Below are positions 25,850 to 34,577 of a DNA stretch of 64,000 nucleotides, in pieces. The notes below the pieces were generated by a model that ran no database searches, was not told where the DNA came from, and was given only the letters and a program-made list of their open reading frames with translations. Each line of letters begins with the position of its first letter. Within the stretch, counting starts at the first letter, position 1. Origin of the DNA: CALKZN01 sp964633815 (GTDB taxonomy: Bacteria; Pseudomonadota; Gammaproteobacteria; Arenicellales; Arenicellaceae); contig CAZWHW010000003.1 of the NCBI GenBank assembly GCA_964633815.1, positions 1 through 64,000 on the forward strand, read 5' to 3'. Both the position numbers and the translations under genes were made by a program.

Positions 25850-27226
25850 CTGGAGATCACACAACAATTTTTAGATGAGTTTATCGCCTTAAGCGCCGAA
25901 TACTCTTTTGAGGATTCGGCGTTTTTTGTTGCCTATAGTGGCGGTGTTGATTCTGCGGTGTTGCTGCATTTATTGGCGGAGTTTGCTAAAAAGCAATTTC
26001 CCATGCGAGTTATTGTGTTGCATTTTGATCATGCTTTGCAGATCGACTCTGCCAAATGGCGAGCTTTTTGTGAAACAGTATCTGCGCAATATGGCATTGA
26101 ATTCCATAGTTCAAGTAAAGGAGTAGATATAGATAAATCAATTGGTTTGGAGGCGTCTGCTAGCCGGTCTCGTTATCAATGGTTTGCTGAAAGCATCGAA
26201 GCAATTTGTTCGGATAAGAAGTTTAAAAATGGTATCTTATTAACTGCTCACCATGGTGATGATCAAGCTGAAACAGTGTTGATGAATATGTTACGTGGCA
26301 CTGGTTTGAAAGGTTTACGAGGTATTGCCGAGAAAAAAATACTGATTGAAAAAAATAATTATCGGCAAATCATATTGCGGCCATTATTGAATTTTTCAAA
26401 GCAAGAATTGTTAGAGTATGCTAAATCTGAGCGTTTACAATGGATTGATGATCCTAGCAATCAGGATCATCGTTTTAGACGCAATGATCTTCGTCATAAT
26501 GTCCTGCCTGAGTTGAAACGTATTCGACCTGACGCTATTCAACAAGTGATAAAACTCAGTAGGCGGGCTGCTGATGCACAAATTCTACTGACAGAGCTTG
26601 CAATTAATGATCTAGCCATTACACAGCAATTTGAATATTGCCCATTGGATAGCTCCTTCGGTCTAGGGTTGGCCGGTTTGCGTGGCTTTAGTGTTTCAAG
26701 ACAGTTAAATGCAATCCGCTGTTGGTTGAGCTTGGTTGGCTTTCCTGCAGAATCTGAAATGGATTTGTTAAAGGTGCTAGATTGGTCTTTTAATGGCTCT
26801 ACTTCAGGTGCAGAGCTTCGCCGAGGGCAGCGCTATTACCGATATTTCCAAGATACCTTATATGTCATGCCTGTTGAACATGATGCTCAGTTATTAGTGT
26901 TGCAAAAGCTGTTTTGGCCGGATTCGGCAAAACCATTACCTGTGGTTCAGGATGACGAGAAAAATTCAGTGTTTAATTTACATTGTTCTCAAGAGAGTAA
27001 ATTTTTTGGTAAACCGCTAATCATTTCAACTGTAAAAGATATTGAGGGGGTATGTTTGTCTAAGGGTGATGGTCATATTCAAGCGAAAAAATGTTTCCAA
27101 GCGGCTAAAGTCCCCCCGTGGCGACGTTCAAAAACCCTATTTGTTATTTCTGAAGACAATCGTTTCATAGAATTAGTTGGTGGTCAGCTACAGCGAGATT
27201 TGACATTGCAGTCAGTGCTAAAATAA
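25850..27226 (+). CDS. tilS: tRNA(Ile) lysidine synthetase, apparent CTG start
   Basis: TilS attaches lysine to C34 of the CAU-anticodon tRNA(Ile), changing its decoding from AUG to AUA. The PP-loop ATPase motif FVAYSGGVDSAVLLHL and the later LLTAHHGDDQAETVLMNML, WIDDPSNQDHRFRRNDLRHNVLPEL and C-terminal VPPWRR are diagnostic. The reading frame is open from 25829, but no ATG, GTG or TTG occurs before GTG 25958, which would remove the SGGVDS loop. CTG 25850 lies six bases after AGGA (25840-25843) and gives 458 residues, near the E. coli length of 432. I therefore assign the CTG start. The gene follows accA. Confidence 0.85.
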   Translation: MEITQQFLDEFIALSAEYSFEDSAFFVAYSGGVDSAVLLHLLAEFAKKQFPMRVIVLHFDHALQIDSAKWRAFCETVSAQYGIEFHSSSKGVDIDKSIGLEASASRSRYQWFAESIEAICSDKKFKNGILLTAHHGDDQAETVLMNMLRGTGLKGLRGIAEKKILIEKNNYRQIILRPLLNFSKQELLEYAKSERLQWIDDPSNQDHRFRRNDLRHNVLPELKRIRPDAIQQVIKLSRRAADAQILLTELAINDLAITQQFEYCPLDSSFGLGLAGLRGFSVSRQLNAIRCWLSLVGFPAESEMDLLKVLDWSFNGSTSGAELRRGQRYYRYFQDTLYVMPVEHDAQLLVLQKLFWPDSAKPLPVVQDDEKNSVFNLHCSQESKFFGKPLIISTVKDIEGVCLSKGDGHIQAKKCFQAAKVPPWRRSKTLFVISEDNRFIELVGGQLQRDLTLQSVLK

Positions 27227-27416
27227 GGTCAATTATTTTCTAAAACTTAACGGTATTGCTGCGCGAAACGCGTTGTCGTAAAAACTCTATTCTGTTAAGC
27301 TACGATACCGTCTGATTCATAAGTTTTCACCCTATTAAAACACCTATCGCTGTCATTTTTCAGGGTAGTTAAGCTATATTTATTGATGATGAAATCCATT
27401 ATTAACAGTTAAAACA

Positions 27417-29054
27417 ATGACTAAATATGTATTTATTACGGGCGGGGTTGTCTCATCTCTAGGTAAGGGAATTGCTGCGGCATCACTTGGCGCTTTATTA
27501 GAGGCACGTGGTTTAAAAATTACCATGATGAAGCTCGACCCATATATTAATGTCGACCCAGGCACGATGAGTCCTTTTCAACATGGCGAGGTATTTGTCA
27601 CGGATGATGGTGCTGAAACAGATTTGGATTTAGGTCATTACGAACGCTTTGTTAGTTGCAAGTTAACACAGAAAAACAATTTCACTACAGGACGTATTTA
27701 TGAACGAGTGCTGCGTAAAGAACGCCGCGGTGAATATTTGGGTGGTACTGTTCAAGTTATTCCGCACATCACAGATGAGATGAAGTCGGCAATTCATGCT
27801 GGTGCTGATGGTGCTGATGTTGCTTTGGTTGAAATTGGTGGTACTGTTGGTGATATTGAATCGTTACCGTTTATGGAAGCTATTCGTCAAATGCGTGTGG
27901 ATTTAGGCTATGACAATGTCATGTTTATGCATTTGACCTTGGTGCCTTATATTGCAGTTGCTGGTGAAATTAAAACTAAACCGACGCAGCACTCAGTGAA
28001 AGAACTTCGCAGCATTGGTATTCAGCCGGACATCTTATTGTGTCGAGTTGCTGAGCATTTGCCTGAAAATGCGAAGAAAAAAATCGCTTTATTTACCAAT
28101 GTTGCCCCTGAAGCAGTTATTTCTGGAGTAGATGTCGGGAATATTTATGAAATCCCGTTGCTTTATCATAAGCAAAAAGTTGATGAGTTAGTGGTTAAAC
28201 ATTTGCGCTTGGATGTGCCTGCGGCAGACTTATCTGTTTGGCAGAATGTGGTTCAAAACAAAACTAACCCTGAAGGAGAAGTAACCATTGCTTTGGTGGG
28301 TAAATATATTGATTTGACTGAATCCTATAAATCATTGTCTGAAGCCTTGATTCATGCAGGCATTCACACCTTAAATAAGGTCAATATTCATTATATTGAT
28401 GCAGAAACACTTGAAGATGATGGCATTGAAAATGTGGATGAACTGTTTGCCAATATTGATGGTATTTTAGTTGCTGGCGGTTTTGGAGATCGTGGTGTAG
28501 AAGGTAAGATTTTCGCTGCAAATTATGCGCGTAAGAATGATATTCCTTATTTGGGTATTTGTTTAGGTATGCAAGTTGCAGTTATCGGTTTTGCTCGAGA
28601 AATCGTCGGTTGGCAAGATGCTAATAGTTCGGAATTTAACCCGAAAAGTAGCAAACCAGTTGTAGCCTTGATTAGTGAATGGACCAATGAAGATGGTTCG
28701 ATTGAAAACCGAGATGAGAATTCTGATTTAGGTGGCACGATGCGTTTAGGCGGTCAACGTTGTTTTCTTAAAGAAGGTTCAATGGCTAAAAAAGTATATG
28801 GTGAAGATGTGATTATAGAACGCCATCGTCACCGATATGAAGTGAATAACGAACTTCGTCCAACGCTGGAAGAGGCTGGTTTGATTGTTTCTGGGACATC
28901 GAAAGATAATTTAGTTGAAATGATAGAAATGCCTAATCATCGCTGGTTTGTAGCGTGTCAATTTCATCCAGAGTTTACGTCAAACCCTCGATTTGGTCAT
29001 CCGTTATTTTCAGAGTATATTAATGCGGCTAGCGATTACCAACAAAATCGTTAG
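27417..29054 (+). CDS. pyrG: CTP synthase
   Basis: A 545-residue enzyme, the same length as E. coli PyrG, that makes CTP from UTP, ATP and glutamine. The N-terminal synthetase domain starts TKYVFITGGVVSSLGKGIAAA (P-loop) and has MKLDPYINVDPGTMSPF and FVTDDGAETDLDLGHYERF. The C-terminal class I glutamine amidotransferase has YLGICLGMQ with the nucleophile Cys near residue 380 and CQFHPEFTS with the catalytic His and Glu. It starts at ATG 27417 after a 190-base gap that likely holds its promoter. It is followed by kdsA. Confidence 0.97.
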   Translation: MTKYVFITGGVVSSLGKGIAAASLGALLEARGLKITMMKLDPYINVDPGTMSPFQHGEVFVTDDGAETDLDLGHYERFVSCKLTQKNNFTTGRIYERVLRKERRGEYLGGTVQVIPHITDEMKSAIHAGADGADVALVEIGGTVGDIESLPFMEAIRQMRVDLGYDNVMFMHLTLVPYIAVAGEIKTKPTQHSVKELRSIGIQPDILLCRVAEHLPENAKKKIALFTNVAPEAVISGVDVGNIYEIPLLYHKQKVDELVVKHLRLDVPAADLSVWQNVVQNKTNPEGEVTIALVGKYIDLTESYKSLSEALIHAGIHTLNKVNIHYIDAETLEDDGIENVDELFANIDGILVAGGFGDRGVEGKIFAANYARKNDIPYLGICLGMQVAVIGFAREIVGWQDANSSEFNPKSSKPVVALISEWTNEDGSIENRDENSDLGGTMRLGGQRCFLKEGSMAKKVYGEDVIIERHRHRYEVNNELRPTLEEAGLIVSGTSKDNLVEMIEMPNHRWFVACQFHPEFTSNPRFGHPLFSEYINAASDYQQNR

Positions 29055-29093
29055 GCACTTATTTATACAGGTTAATAAACTAGAGATTAATGT

Positions 29094-29909
29094 ATGGAAT
29101 TATGCGGTAAAAAAATTGGTGTAGATCAGCCGTTTTTCTTAATTGCAGGACCTTGTGTGATTGAGTCACGTGAATTTGCATTAGAAACAGCCAAACGAAT
29201 CAAGGATATAGCCGATCAGGTTGGCATTCATGTAATCTATAAGTCTTCGTTCGATAAAGCTAACCGTACATCTTTTTCTTCTTTTCGTGGGCCGCAAATT
29301 GATGAAGGCTTAGATATTCTTGCAGAGGTTCGTGAGATCACTGGCTTGCCAGTTCTGACTGATGTGCATGCTCCTGAGCAAGTTGAAAAAGTGGCTGCAA
29401 TTGTTGATGTGCTGCAAACCCCGGCATTTTTATGTCGACAAACTGACTTAATGCAAGCTGTGGGTGCTTGCGGTAAGCCCGTGAATATCAAAAAGGGGCA
29501 ATTTTTGTCCCCGCCTGAAATGAAAAATGTTGCTGAAAAAGCCATTGATGCGGGTGGTGCTGGCAATGTCATGGTATGTGAACGAGGCGCAAGTTTTGGT
29601 TATAATAATTTAGTTGTTGATATGCGTTCTTTGGTGCAAATGCGGGATACTAATTGTCCGGTTGTGTTTGATGCCACGCATTCTGTACAATTACCTGGTG
29701 GTCAAGGTACAAAATCTGGCGGTCAAAGCGAGTTTGTACCGACATTGGCCAGTGCCGCGGTTGCTGTTGGTGTGTCAGGTCTTTTTATGGAGACTCACCC
29801 TGATCCAGCCAATGCTAAAAGCGATGGGCCGAATGCTGTCCCTATGAATGAGTTAGCAGGCTTGTTAACTAAGTTAAAGCAATTAGATGCTGTAGCTAAA
29901 AATTTATAA
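29094..29909 (+). CDS. kdsA: 3-deoxy-8-phosphooctulonate (KDO8P) synthase
   Basis: A 271-residue TIM-barrel enzyme that condenses phosphoenolpyruvate with D-arabinose 5-phosphate to KDO 8-phosphate, the first committed step toward the KDO of LPS lipid A-core. FLIAGPCVIESREFAL, YKSSFDKANRTSFSSFRGP, TDVHAPEQ, KKGQFLSPPEM and DATHSVQLPGGQG are family motifs. It is a little shorter than E. coli KdsA (284). It lies 39 bases after pyrG and 58 bases before eno, in the usual gammaproteobacterial order; eno supplies PEP. It shows that the cell makes KDO-containing LPS. Confidence 0.96.
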   Translation: MELCGKKIGVDQPFFLIAGPCVIESREFALETAKRIKDIADQVGIHVIYKSSFDKANRTSFSSFRGPQIDEGLDILAEVREITGLPVLTDVHAPEQVEKVAAIVDVLQTPAFLCRQTDLMQAVGACGKPVNIKKGQFLSPPEMKNVAEKAIDAGGAGNVMVCERGASFGYNNLVVDMRSLVQMRDTNCPVVFDATHSVQLPGGQGTKSGGQSEFVPTLASAAVAVGVSGLFMETHPDPANAKSDGPNAVPMNELAGLLTKLKQLDAVAKNL

Positions 29910-29967
29910 AGAATAAACATCTGGTACCAATTTCATCTAATCGAATAAACAATTTACTATTTATATT

Positions 29968-31251
29968 ATGTCTACAATTAAATCAATTCATGCTCGTCAA
30001 ATTCTTGATTCTCGTGGTAATCCTACAGTTGAAGCAGATGTTTTTTTAAACGATGGCTCTTTTGGTCGTGCAGCTGTGCCGTCAGGAGCGTCAACTGGCT
30101 CACTTGAAGCACTTGAGCTTCGCGATGGAGATAAATCACGTTATTTAGGAAAAGGGGTTTCCAAAGCGGTAGCAAATATTAATGGTCCAATTCAAGAACT
30201 ATTAATTGGCAAAGATGTATTAGATCAACGTGGTATTGATGAAGCCATGATTGCTTTGGATGCAACGGAAAATAAAAATTCTCTTGGTGCGAATGCAATT
30301 TTAGCGGTGTCACTAGCTGCATCAAAAGCTGCTGCAAATAGTCAAAATATTACTCTGTATCGTCATTATGCGGCCTTATTTGGTAACGAACGTTTATCGA
30401 TGCCTGTGCCACAAATGAATATTATCAATGGTGGCGAACACGCGGATAATTCGATTGATTTTCAGGAATTTATGATTTTACCGACGGGATTGCCAACATT
30501 TTCGGAAGCTTTGCGAGCAGGTACTGAAGTATTTCATGCCTTGAAAAAAGTATTGCATGATCGAGGTTTGAGCACATCGGTGGGTGATGAAGGCGGATTT
30601 GCTCCTAATTTGGAATCTAATGAAGCTGCCTGTGTTGCAATAATGGAAGCAATTGAAAATGCAGGTTATGAAGCTGGCAAAGATATTATGATTGGTTTAG
30701 ATGTAGCTTCAACTGAGTTCTATCGTGATGGAAAATATCATCTTGAAGCTGAAGGGAAATCTTTAGACTCTTCCGAGTTTGCACAATATCTTCAAGCTTG
30801 GGTTGAGAAATATCCAATTATTACTGTCGAAGATGGTATGTCCGAAGATGATTGGGACGGTTGGGCTGATTTGACTGCTCGTGTTGGCAGTGATATTCAG
30901 CTTACTGGCGATGATTTGTTTGTGACTAATACCAAAATATTGAAGCAAGGCATTGATAAAGGTGTTGCGAATTCAATTTTGATTAAATTCAACCAAATTG
31001 GCTCACTAACTGAAACATTTGATGCGATTAAGATGGCGCATGCTGCTGGTTATAAAGCGACAATTTCTCATCGCTCGGGTGAAACAGAAGATACAACTAT
31101 TGCTGATTTAGCAGTTGCAACAGGTGCAGGTCAAATTAAAACCGGTTCTTTATGTCGTTCTGATCGAGTTGCAAAATACAACCAATTGCTTCGTATTGAA
31201 CAAGAATTAGGTGGTGAAGCAGTTTACGATGGTTTGTCTGTTTTCTCTTAA
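29968..31251 (+). CDS. eno: Enolase
   Basis: A 427-residue enzyme (E. coli 432) that dehydrates 2-phosphoglycerate to phosphoenolpyruvate in glycolysis. The N-terminus (IKSIHARQILDSRGNPTVEA) and substrate loop SGASTGSLEALELRD are canonical. Metal ligands lie in GLDVASTEFY, VEDGMSEDDWDGW and LTGDDLFVTN, and the signature ILIKFNQIGSLTET and SHRSGETEDT supply the catalytic Lys and phosphate-binding residues. No strong ribosome site precedes ATG 29968. hflD follows 33 bases later, where many relatives have ftsB. Confidence 0.97.
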   Translation: MSTIKSIHARQILDSRGNPTVEADVFLNDGSFGRAAVPSGASTGSLEALELRDGDKSRYLGKGVSKAVANINGPIQELLIGKDVLDQRGIDEAMIALDATENKNSLGANAILAVSLAASKAAANSQNITLYRHYAALFGNERLSMPVPQMNIINGGEHADNSIDFQEFMILPTGLPTFSEALRAGTEVFHALKKVLHDRGLSTSVGDEGGFAPNLESNEAACVAIMEAIENAGYEAGKDIMIGLDVASTEFYRDGKYHLEAEGKSLDSSEFAQYLQAWVEKYPIITVEDGMSEDDWDGWADLTARVGSDIQLTGDDLFVTNTKILKQGIDKGVANSILIKFNQIGSLTETFDAIKMAHAAGYKATISHRSGETEDTTIADLAVATGAGQIKTGSLCRSDRVAKYNQLLRIEQELGGEAVYDGLSVFS

Positions 31252-31284
31252 TTCAATTGTTTAAGTTTTTCTAAACTCAACAAA

Positions 31285-31881
31285 ATGGAACGTTTTACAG
31301 AACGCGCATACGGCTTGGCTGGTATGTTTCAAGCCGCAACGCTTGTGCAGCAAGTTGCTCGCACTGGTGAGGCGGAGCGTTTTGCTAAAAATGCTTCGAT
31401 TAATTCAGTCTTGATTTTGGATGCGGTGAATGCATTAGCGGTTTTTTCCGATTCTCAGGGTATTAAGCTAGGGCTTCAGCAAATGCAATTAGTATTTGAT
31501 GGTGCACGCAGCCCTGAAACCATTGAAGTATTTCAATATGTTGCGGGTTTGTCACAATTAAGTATGAATTTGCAAAAAGATCAAGAACGTATGACTGGTT
31601 TTTCTAGGCATGTAGAGACGTTATCTGGTTTTGCTGGCGATCAATTGATTGAAACAATGGCAGGGGTGTATTCAAAGTATATTTCTGACCTTCAGCCGCG
31701 TATTTTGGTCAATGGTGAACAAGGCTTTCTTGCTCAAGATGAAATTGCTCAACAAGTACGGGCATTTTTATTAGCAGGCATTCGAGCAACTTTTTTGTGG
31801 CAACAAAAAGGTGGAAGTCGATGGGATTTCATGTTGAAACGTAAAAAATATGTGCAAGAAGCGCAACACTTACTTCAGTAA
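31285..31881 (+). CDS. hflD: HflD family protein (YcfC)
   Basis: A 198-residue helical protein of the HflD family (E. coli 213), known there for binding phage lambda CII and for membrane association; its normal cell role is poorly defined. The opening RAYGLAGMFQAATLVQQVARTG and later FQYVAGLSQLSMNLQKD and the C-terminal IRATFLWQQKGGSRWDFMLKRKKY stretches fit the family. It follows eno by 33 bases in the same direction, so it is probably co-transcribed; in E. coli hflD sits next to mnmA and purB instead. Weak ribosome site at ATG 31285. Confidence 0.88.
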   Translation: MERFTERAYGLAGMFQAATLVQQVARTGEAERFAKNASINSVLILDAVNALAVFSDSQGIKLGLQQMQLVFDGARSPETIEVFQYVAGLSQLSMNLQKDQERMTGFSRHVETLSGFAGDQLIETMAGVYSKYISDLQPRILVNGEQGFLAQDEIAQQVRAFLLAGIRATFLWQQKGGSRWDFMLKRKKYVQEAQHLLQ

Positions 31882-31933
31882 AAAAACAGTTTCCAGTTAT
31901 TTAATTTTTATAAAATAGTAGTTAAGATCCAAT

Positions 31934-34357
31934 ATGAATAAAACGGCATTGGGAGTATTTTTTATTGCTTTAGCATCATTATTGCTAGAGCTAGTCTTGA
32001 TTCGAGTATTTGACGTACTTTGGTACCCAAATATGGCCTATATGGTCATTACACTCGCTGTTTTTTCTTTCGGTTTAGCAGGAGTTTATTTATCAATTTT
32101 TCCGCTTGATAAGAATGAAAGAAGCTGGCGTTGGTTGACTACAGCGTCAATATTAATGGCTGTTTCAGCTTTGCTATTGATCCCGGTGCTCAATCGTTTT
32201 CATTTTGATTATGAGCAGTTGGCAGACCCTGAAAGTGTTTTCAAAATGGGTCGTAATTTTTTCATCATCTATGGTTTTATCAGTATTCCCTTCTTTCTAA
32301 CAGGTTTTGTGTTGTCGACTGTTTTTATGCATTATGCCAGTCAAATTCGAAAATTATATTTTTGGGATTTATTAGGTGCTGCATTAGGTTGCGTATTGTT
32401 GATTCCATTGTTGCCCAAGCTAGGAACTATAGGAATTATTGTGATGGCTGCAGCTTTAGCATTATTAGCGGCCGTTTTCCTTAGTAAGAATAAAGGTTTC
32501 TCTGGATCTACGCTAGTTATCGCTGTTGTTGTAGCTATTGTGCCTTTTATATGGGGTGACATCAAAACCTTTGATCCGCATATGAATAAACGCGGATTTA
32601 TTTATCTAAACACTGCTGATAATGGTACAAGGAATGAAGGTACTTGGTGGGATCCTATTTCTAAAGTGGATGTTTTGGACTATGAAGGTCTGGACGGTAA
32701 AGCATACACATTTAAATGGATTGCCTATGATGGTGGAAGTCAAACCAGTTATTTTTATCGCTTTGATGGTGACTATGCCAAATTAAGGCAAGAGCTTCCG
32801 GAAAATGCCATTAATCATTTCTGGGATAGATATTTAGCAGTTTCTCATTATTTCAAAGCTGATAATGATTCTGAAGTATTAGTTATTGGAAGTGCTGGTG
32901 GACAAGAAATTAAAGCTGCTTTGACCTATAACGCAAAGCATGTTGACGCCGTGGAATTAGTGGGAAAAGTCGTTGAATTAGGCAAGTCTACTTATGATGA
33001 ATATATTGGTGGTGTTATGAACCATCCCAATGTAGATGCACGTAAGGGTGAAGGGCGAAGCTTTATGCGTTCAACGGATAAGTTATATGACATTATTCAA
33101 ATTAATAGTAATCACACATCATCCAGTATTGCCGCAGGTAGTGGGGCAATGCAAGCAGCATATTTGCAAACTGTTGAAGCTTATGAAGAATATTTCGCGC
33201 ATCTGAATTCAGATGGCGTGTTGCATATTAATCATCATATTTATCCAAAAATGGTGCTGACGGCAGCTAAAGCTTGGAAGAAAATGGGTCGTGAAAATTT
33301 TCGTGAACATGTCTTGTTATTTGAAAAATCAGGACATCACGATAATTTGCCAACATTTCTGATTAAGATGACGCCATGGACTGAAGCTGAAGTAGCGAAA
33401 GTTCAAAGCTATATGAATACGTTTAATTTTGTAGCAAACCCGTTTAATGAAAATCCAGAGTTTTTAACTGAGGCGTTTTATACGGGCAATGATTTGCCAA
33501 ATGATGTGTTGGCAAAAATTCCATATCGTATTGAAGCACCGACAGATAATAAGCCTTTCTTTAATTCGTTAAGAAATACATTTGCCACTTTGCCTACAGA
33601 AGATGCATCTGTGTTTGTTAATTCATCGGTTTCTGGTTTGTTGAATTCTCAGAAAGACAAAGGTTTTCCTGTTGATGTAATCCATTTGATCGTTACGGGT
33701 GCTAGTGCATTAATTTTTGCCTTATTGTTTACAATTATTCCTTTATTATTTGCTAAAACAGGCAAAGAAAAGTGGCAAGGTAAAGGTAATTTCTTGGTGT
33801 ATTTTTCTTGTCTTGGTTTAGGTTTTATCGTCTTTGAGTTAGTTTTTATCCAGATTTTCATGAAACTTATCGGTTATCCATTGTATGCCTATACGACGGT
33901 GCTTTTCACATTCTTGTTTGGTGCAGGTGTTGGTAGTAATTTTTCAGAACGTTTGAAATTGATCGAGAAAGGCCGCATTTGGCTGCCGTATGTAGGGATT
34001 GCAGTTACCACACTTCTATTAATTGTTTATCAGCAAGTATTGTTTGATTTGTTCTTGCAGTTCGATATCGCAATCAGAATTTTGATTTCTATTATGATGA
34101 TTTTTCCGTTGGCATTCTTTTTAGGCATGCCATTCCCGCTTGGTGTGTTAGCAATTCAACATAAGCCAGCAGGAACTGTTGCTTGGGCTTGGGCATTTAA
34201 TGGTCTGTTTACAGTTGCTGGAGGGATCTTTGCAGCAATCTTTTCGGTCTATTTTGGCTTCCAAGCAACCATGTTAGTTGCTTTATCTGCCTATGTTTTA
34301 GCGTATTTTATGTACAGGAAACTATTTGCTTTGTACCAACAAGATATCCAACAATAA
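31934..34357 (+). CDS. Membrane-anchored spermidine-synthase-like protein
   Basis: An 807-residue protein. Residues 1-205 form about six or seven transmembrane helices (FFIALASLLLELVLIRVFDVL at the start). Residues about 210-560 are a soluble spermidine-synthase-like Rossmann domain: VLVIGSAGGQEIKAAL (motif I), HVDAVELVGKVVELG (acidic strand) and YDIIQINSNHTSS where true SpeE has D.I..D. Residues about 575-800 form further helices resembling the first block. These fused proteins are widespread but uncharacterised, and the altered third motif makes putrescine aminopropylation doubtful. It stands alone between hflD and the aap operon. I assign the fold, not an activity. Confidence 0.75.
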   Translation: MNKTALGVFFIALASLLLELVLIRVFDVLWYPNMAYMVITLAVFSFGLAGVYLSIFPLDKNERSWRWLTTASILMAVSALLLIPVLNRFHFDYEQLADPESVFKMGRNFFIIYGFISIPFFLTGFVLSTVFMHYASQIRKLYFWDLLGAALGCVLLIPLLPKLGTIGIIVMAAALALLAAVFLSKNKGFSGSTLVIAVVVAIVPFIWGDIKTFDPHMNKRGFIYLNTADNGTRNEGTWWDPISKVDVLDYEGLDGKAYTFKWIAYDGGSQTSYFYRFDGDYAKLRQELPENAINHFWDRYLAVSHYFKADNDSEVLVIGSAGGQEIKAALTYNAKHVDAVELVGKVVELGKSTYDEYIGGVMNHPNVDARKGEGRSFMRSTDKLYDIIQINSNHTSSSIAAGSGAMQAAYLQTVEAYEEYFAHLNSDGVLHINHHIYPKMVLTAAKAWKKMGRENFREHVLLFEKSGHHDNLPTFLIKMTPWTEAEVAKVQSYMNTFNFVANPFNENPEFLTEAFYTGNDLPNDVLAKIPYRIEAPTDNKPFFNSLRNTFATLPTEDASVFVNSSVSGLLNSQKDKGFPVDVIHLIVTGASALIFALLFTIIPLLFAKTGKEKWQGKGNFLVYFSCLGLGFIVFELVFIQIFMKLIGYPLYAYTTVLFTFLFGAGVGSNFSERLKLIEKGRIWLPYVGIAVTTLLLIVYQQVLFDLFLQFDIAIRILISIMMIFPLAFFLGMPFPLGVLAIQHKPAGTVAWAWAFNGLFTVAGGIFAAIFSVYFGFQATMLVALSAYVLAYFMYRKLFALYQQDIQQ

Positions 34358-34455
34358 TTGAGAATTATAAAGGGAATTTTTTTATAAGAATTTTTGATAT
34401 TGAGTGATTCACTGAGTTTTAACTGTATTGTTTTCTTGAAAATTTTTGTATTGAA

Positions 34456-34497
34456 AATACTGCACTGTACTTGAAGTTATAAGTACAGTGCAGTATT
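34456..34497. promoter_or_regulatory. Perfect 17-bp inverted repeat upstream of aapJ
   Basis: Arms AATACTGCACTGTACTT (34456-34472) and its exact complement (34481-34497) flank an 8-base spacer, 80 bases before the aapJ start. No T run follows on either strand, so it is not a normal terminator. It may be a large operator for a dimeric regulator or an mRNA leader hairpin controlling the transporter. Upstream at 34421-34430 is AACTGTATTG, also present at 39445-39454 before the MocR gene. Confidence 0.6.
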
Positions 34498-34577
34498 GTC
34501 AAAGGCGTAGGAGGAAACAAATATTTATTTCAGAGTTCTCGACTCTGAGGTATCCAATCAACTCTCTGGAGTATCTT

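Noticed and set aside
27246..27311. Interleaved inverted repeats before pyrG (CTTAAC/GTTAAG and ACGGTAT/ATACCGT)
   Set aside because: The two pairs are not nested, so they would need a pseudoknot; arms are only 6-7 bases, there is no T tract, and no known pyrG leader of this class matches. Too weak to call.
34456..34497. Long hairpin before aapJ as a terminator for the spermidine-synthase-like gene
   Set aside because: No T run follows either arm, and it lies about 100 bases past that gene's stop.
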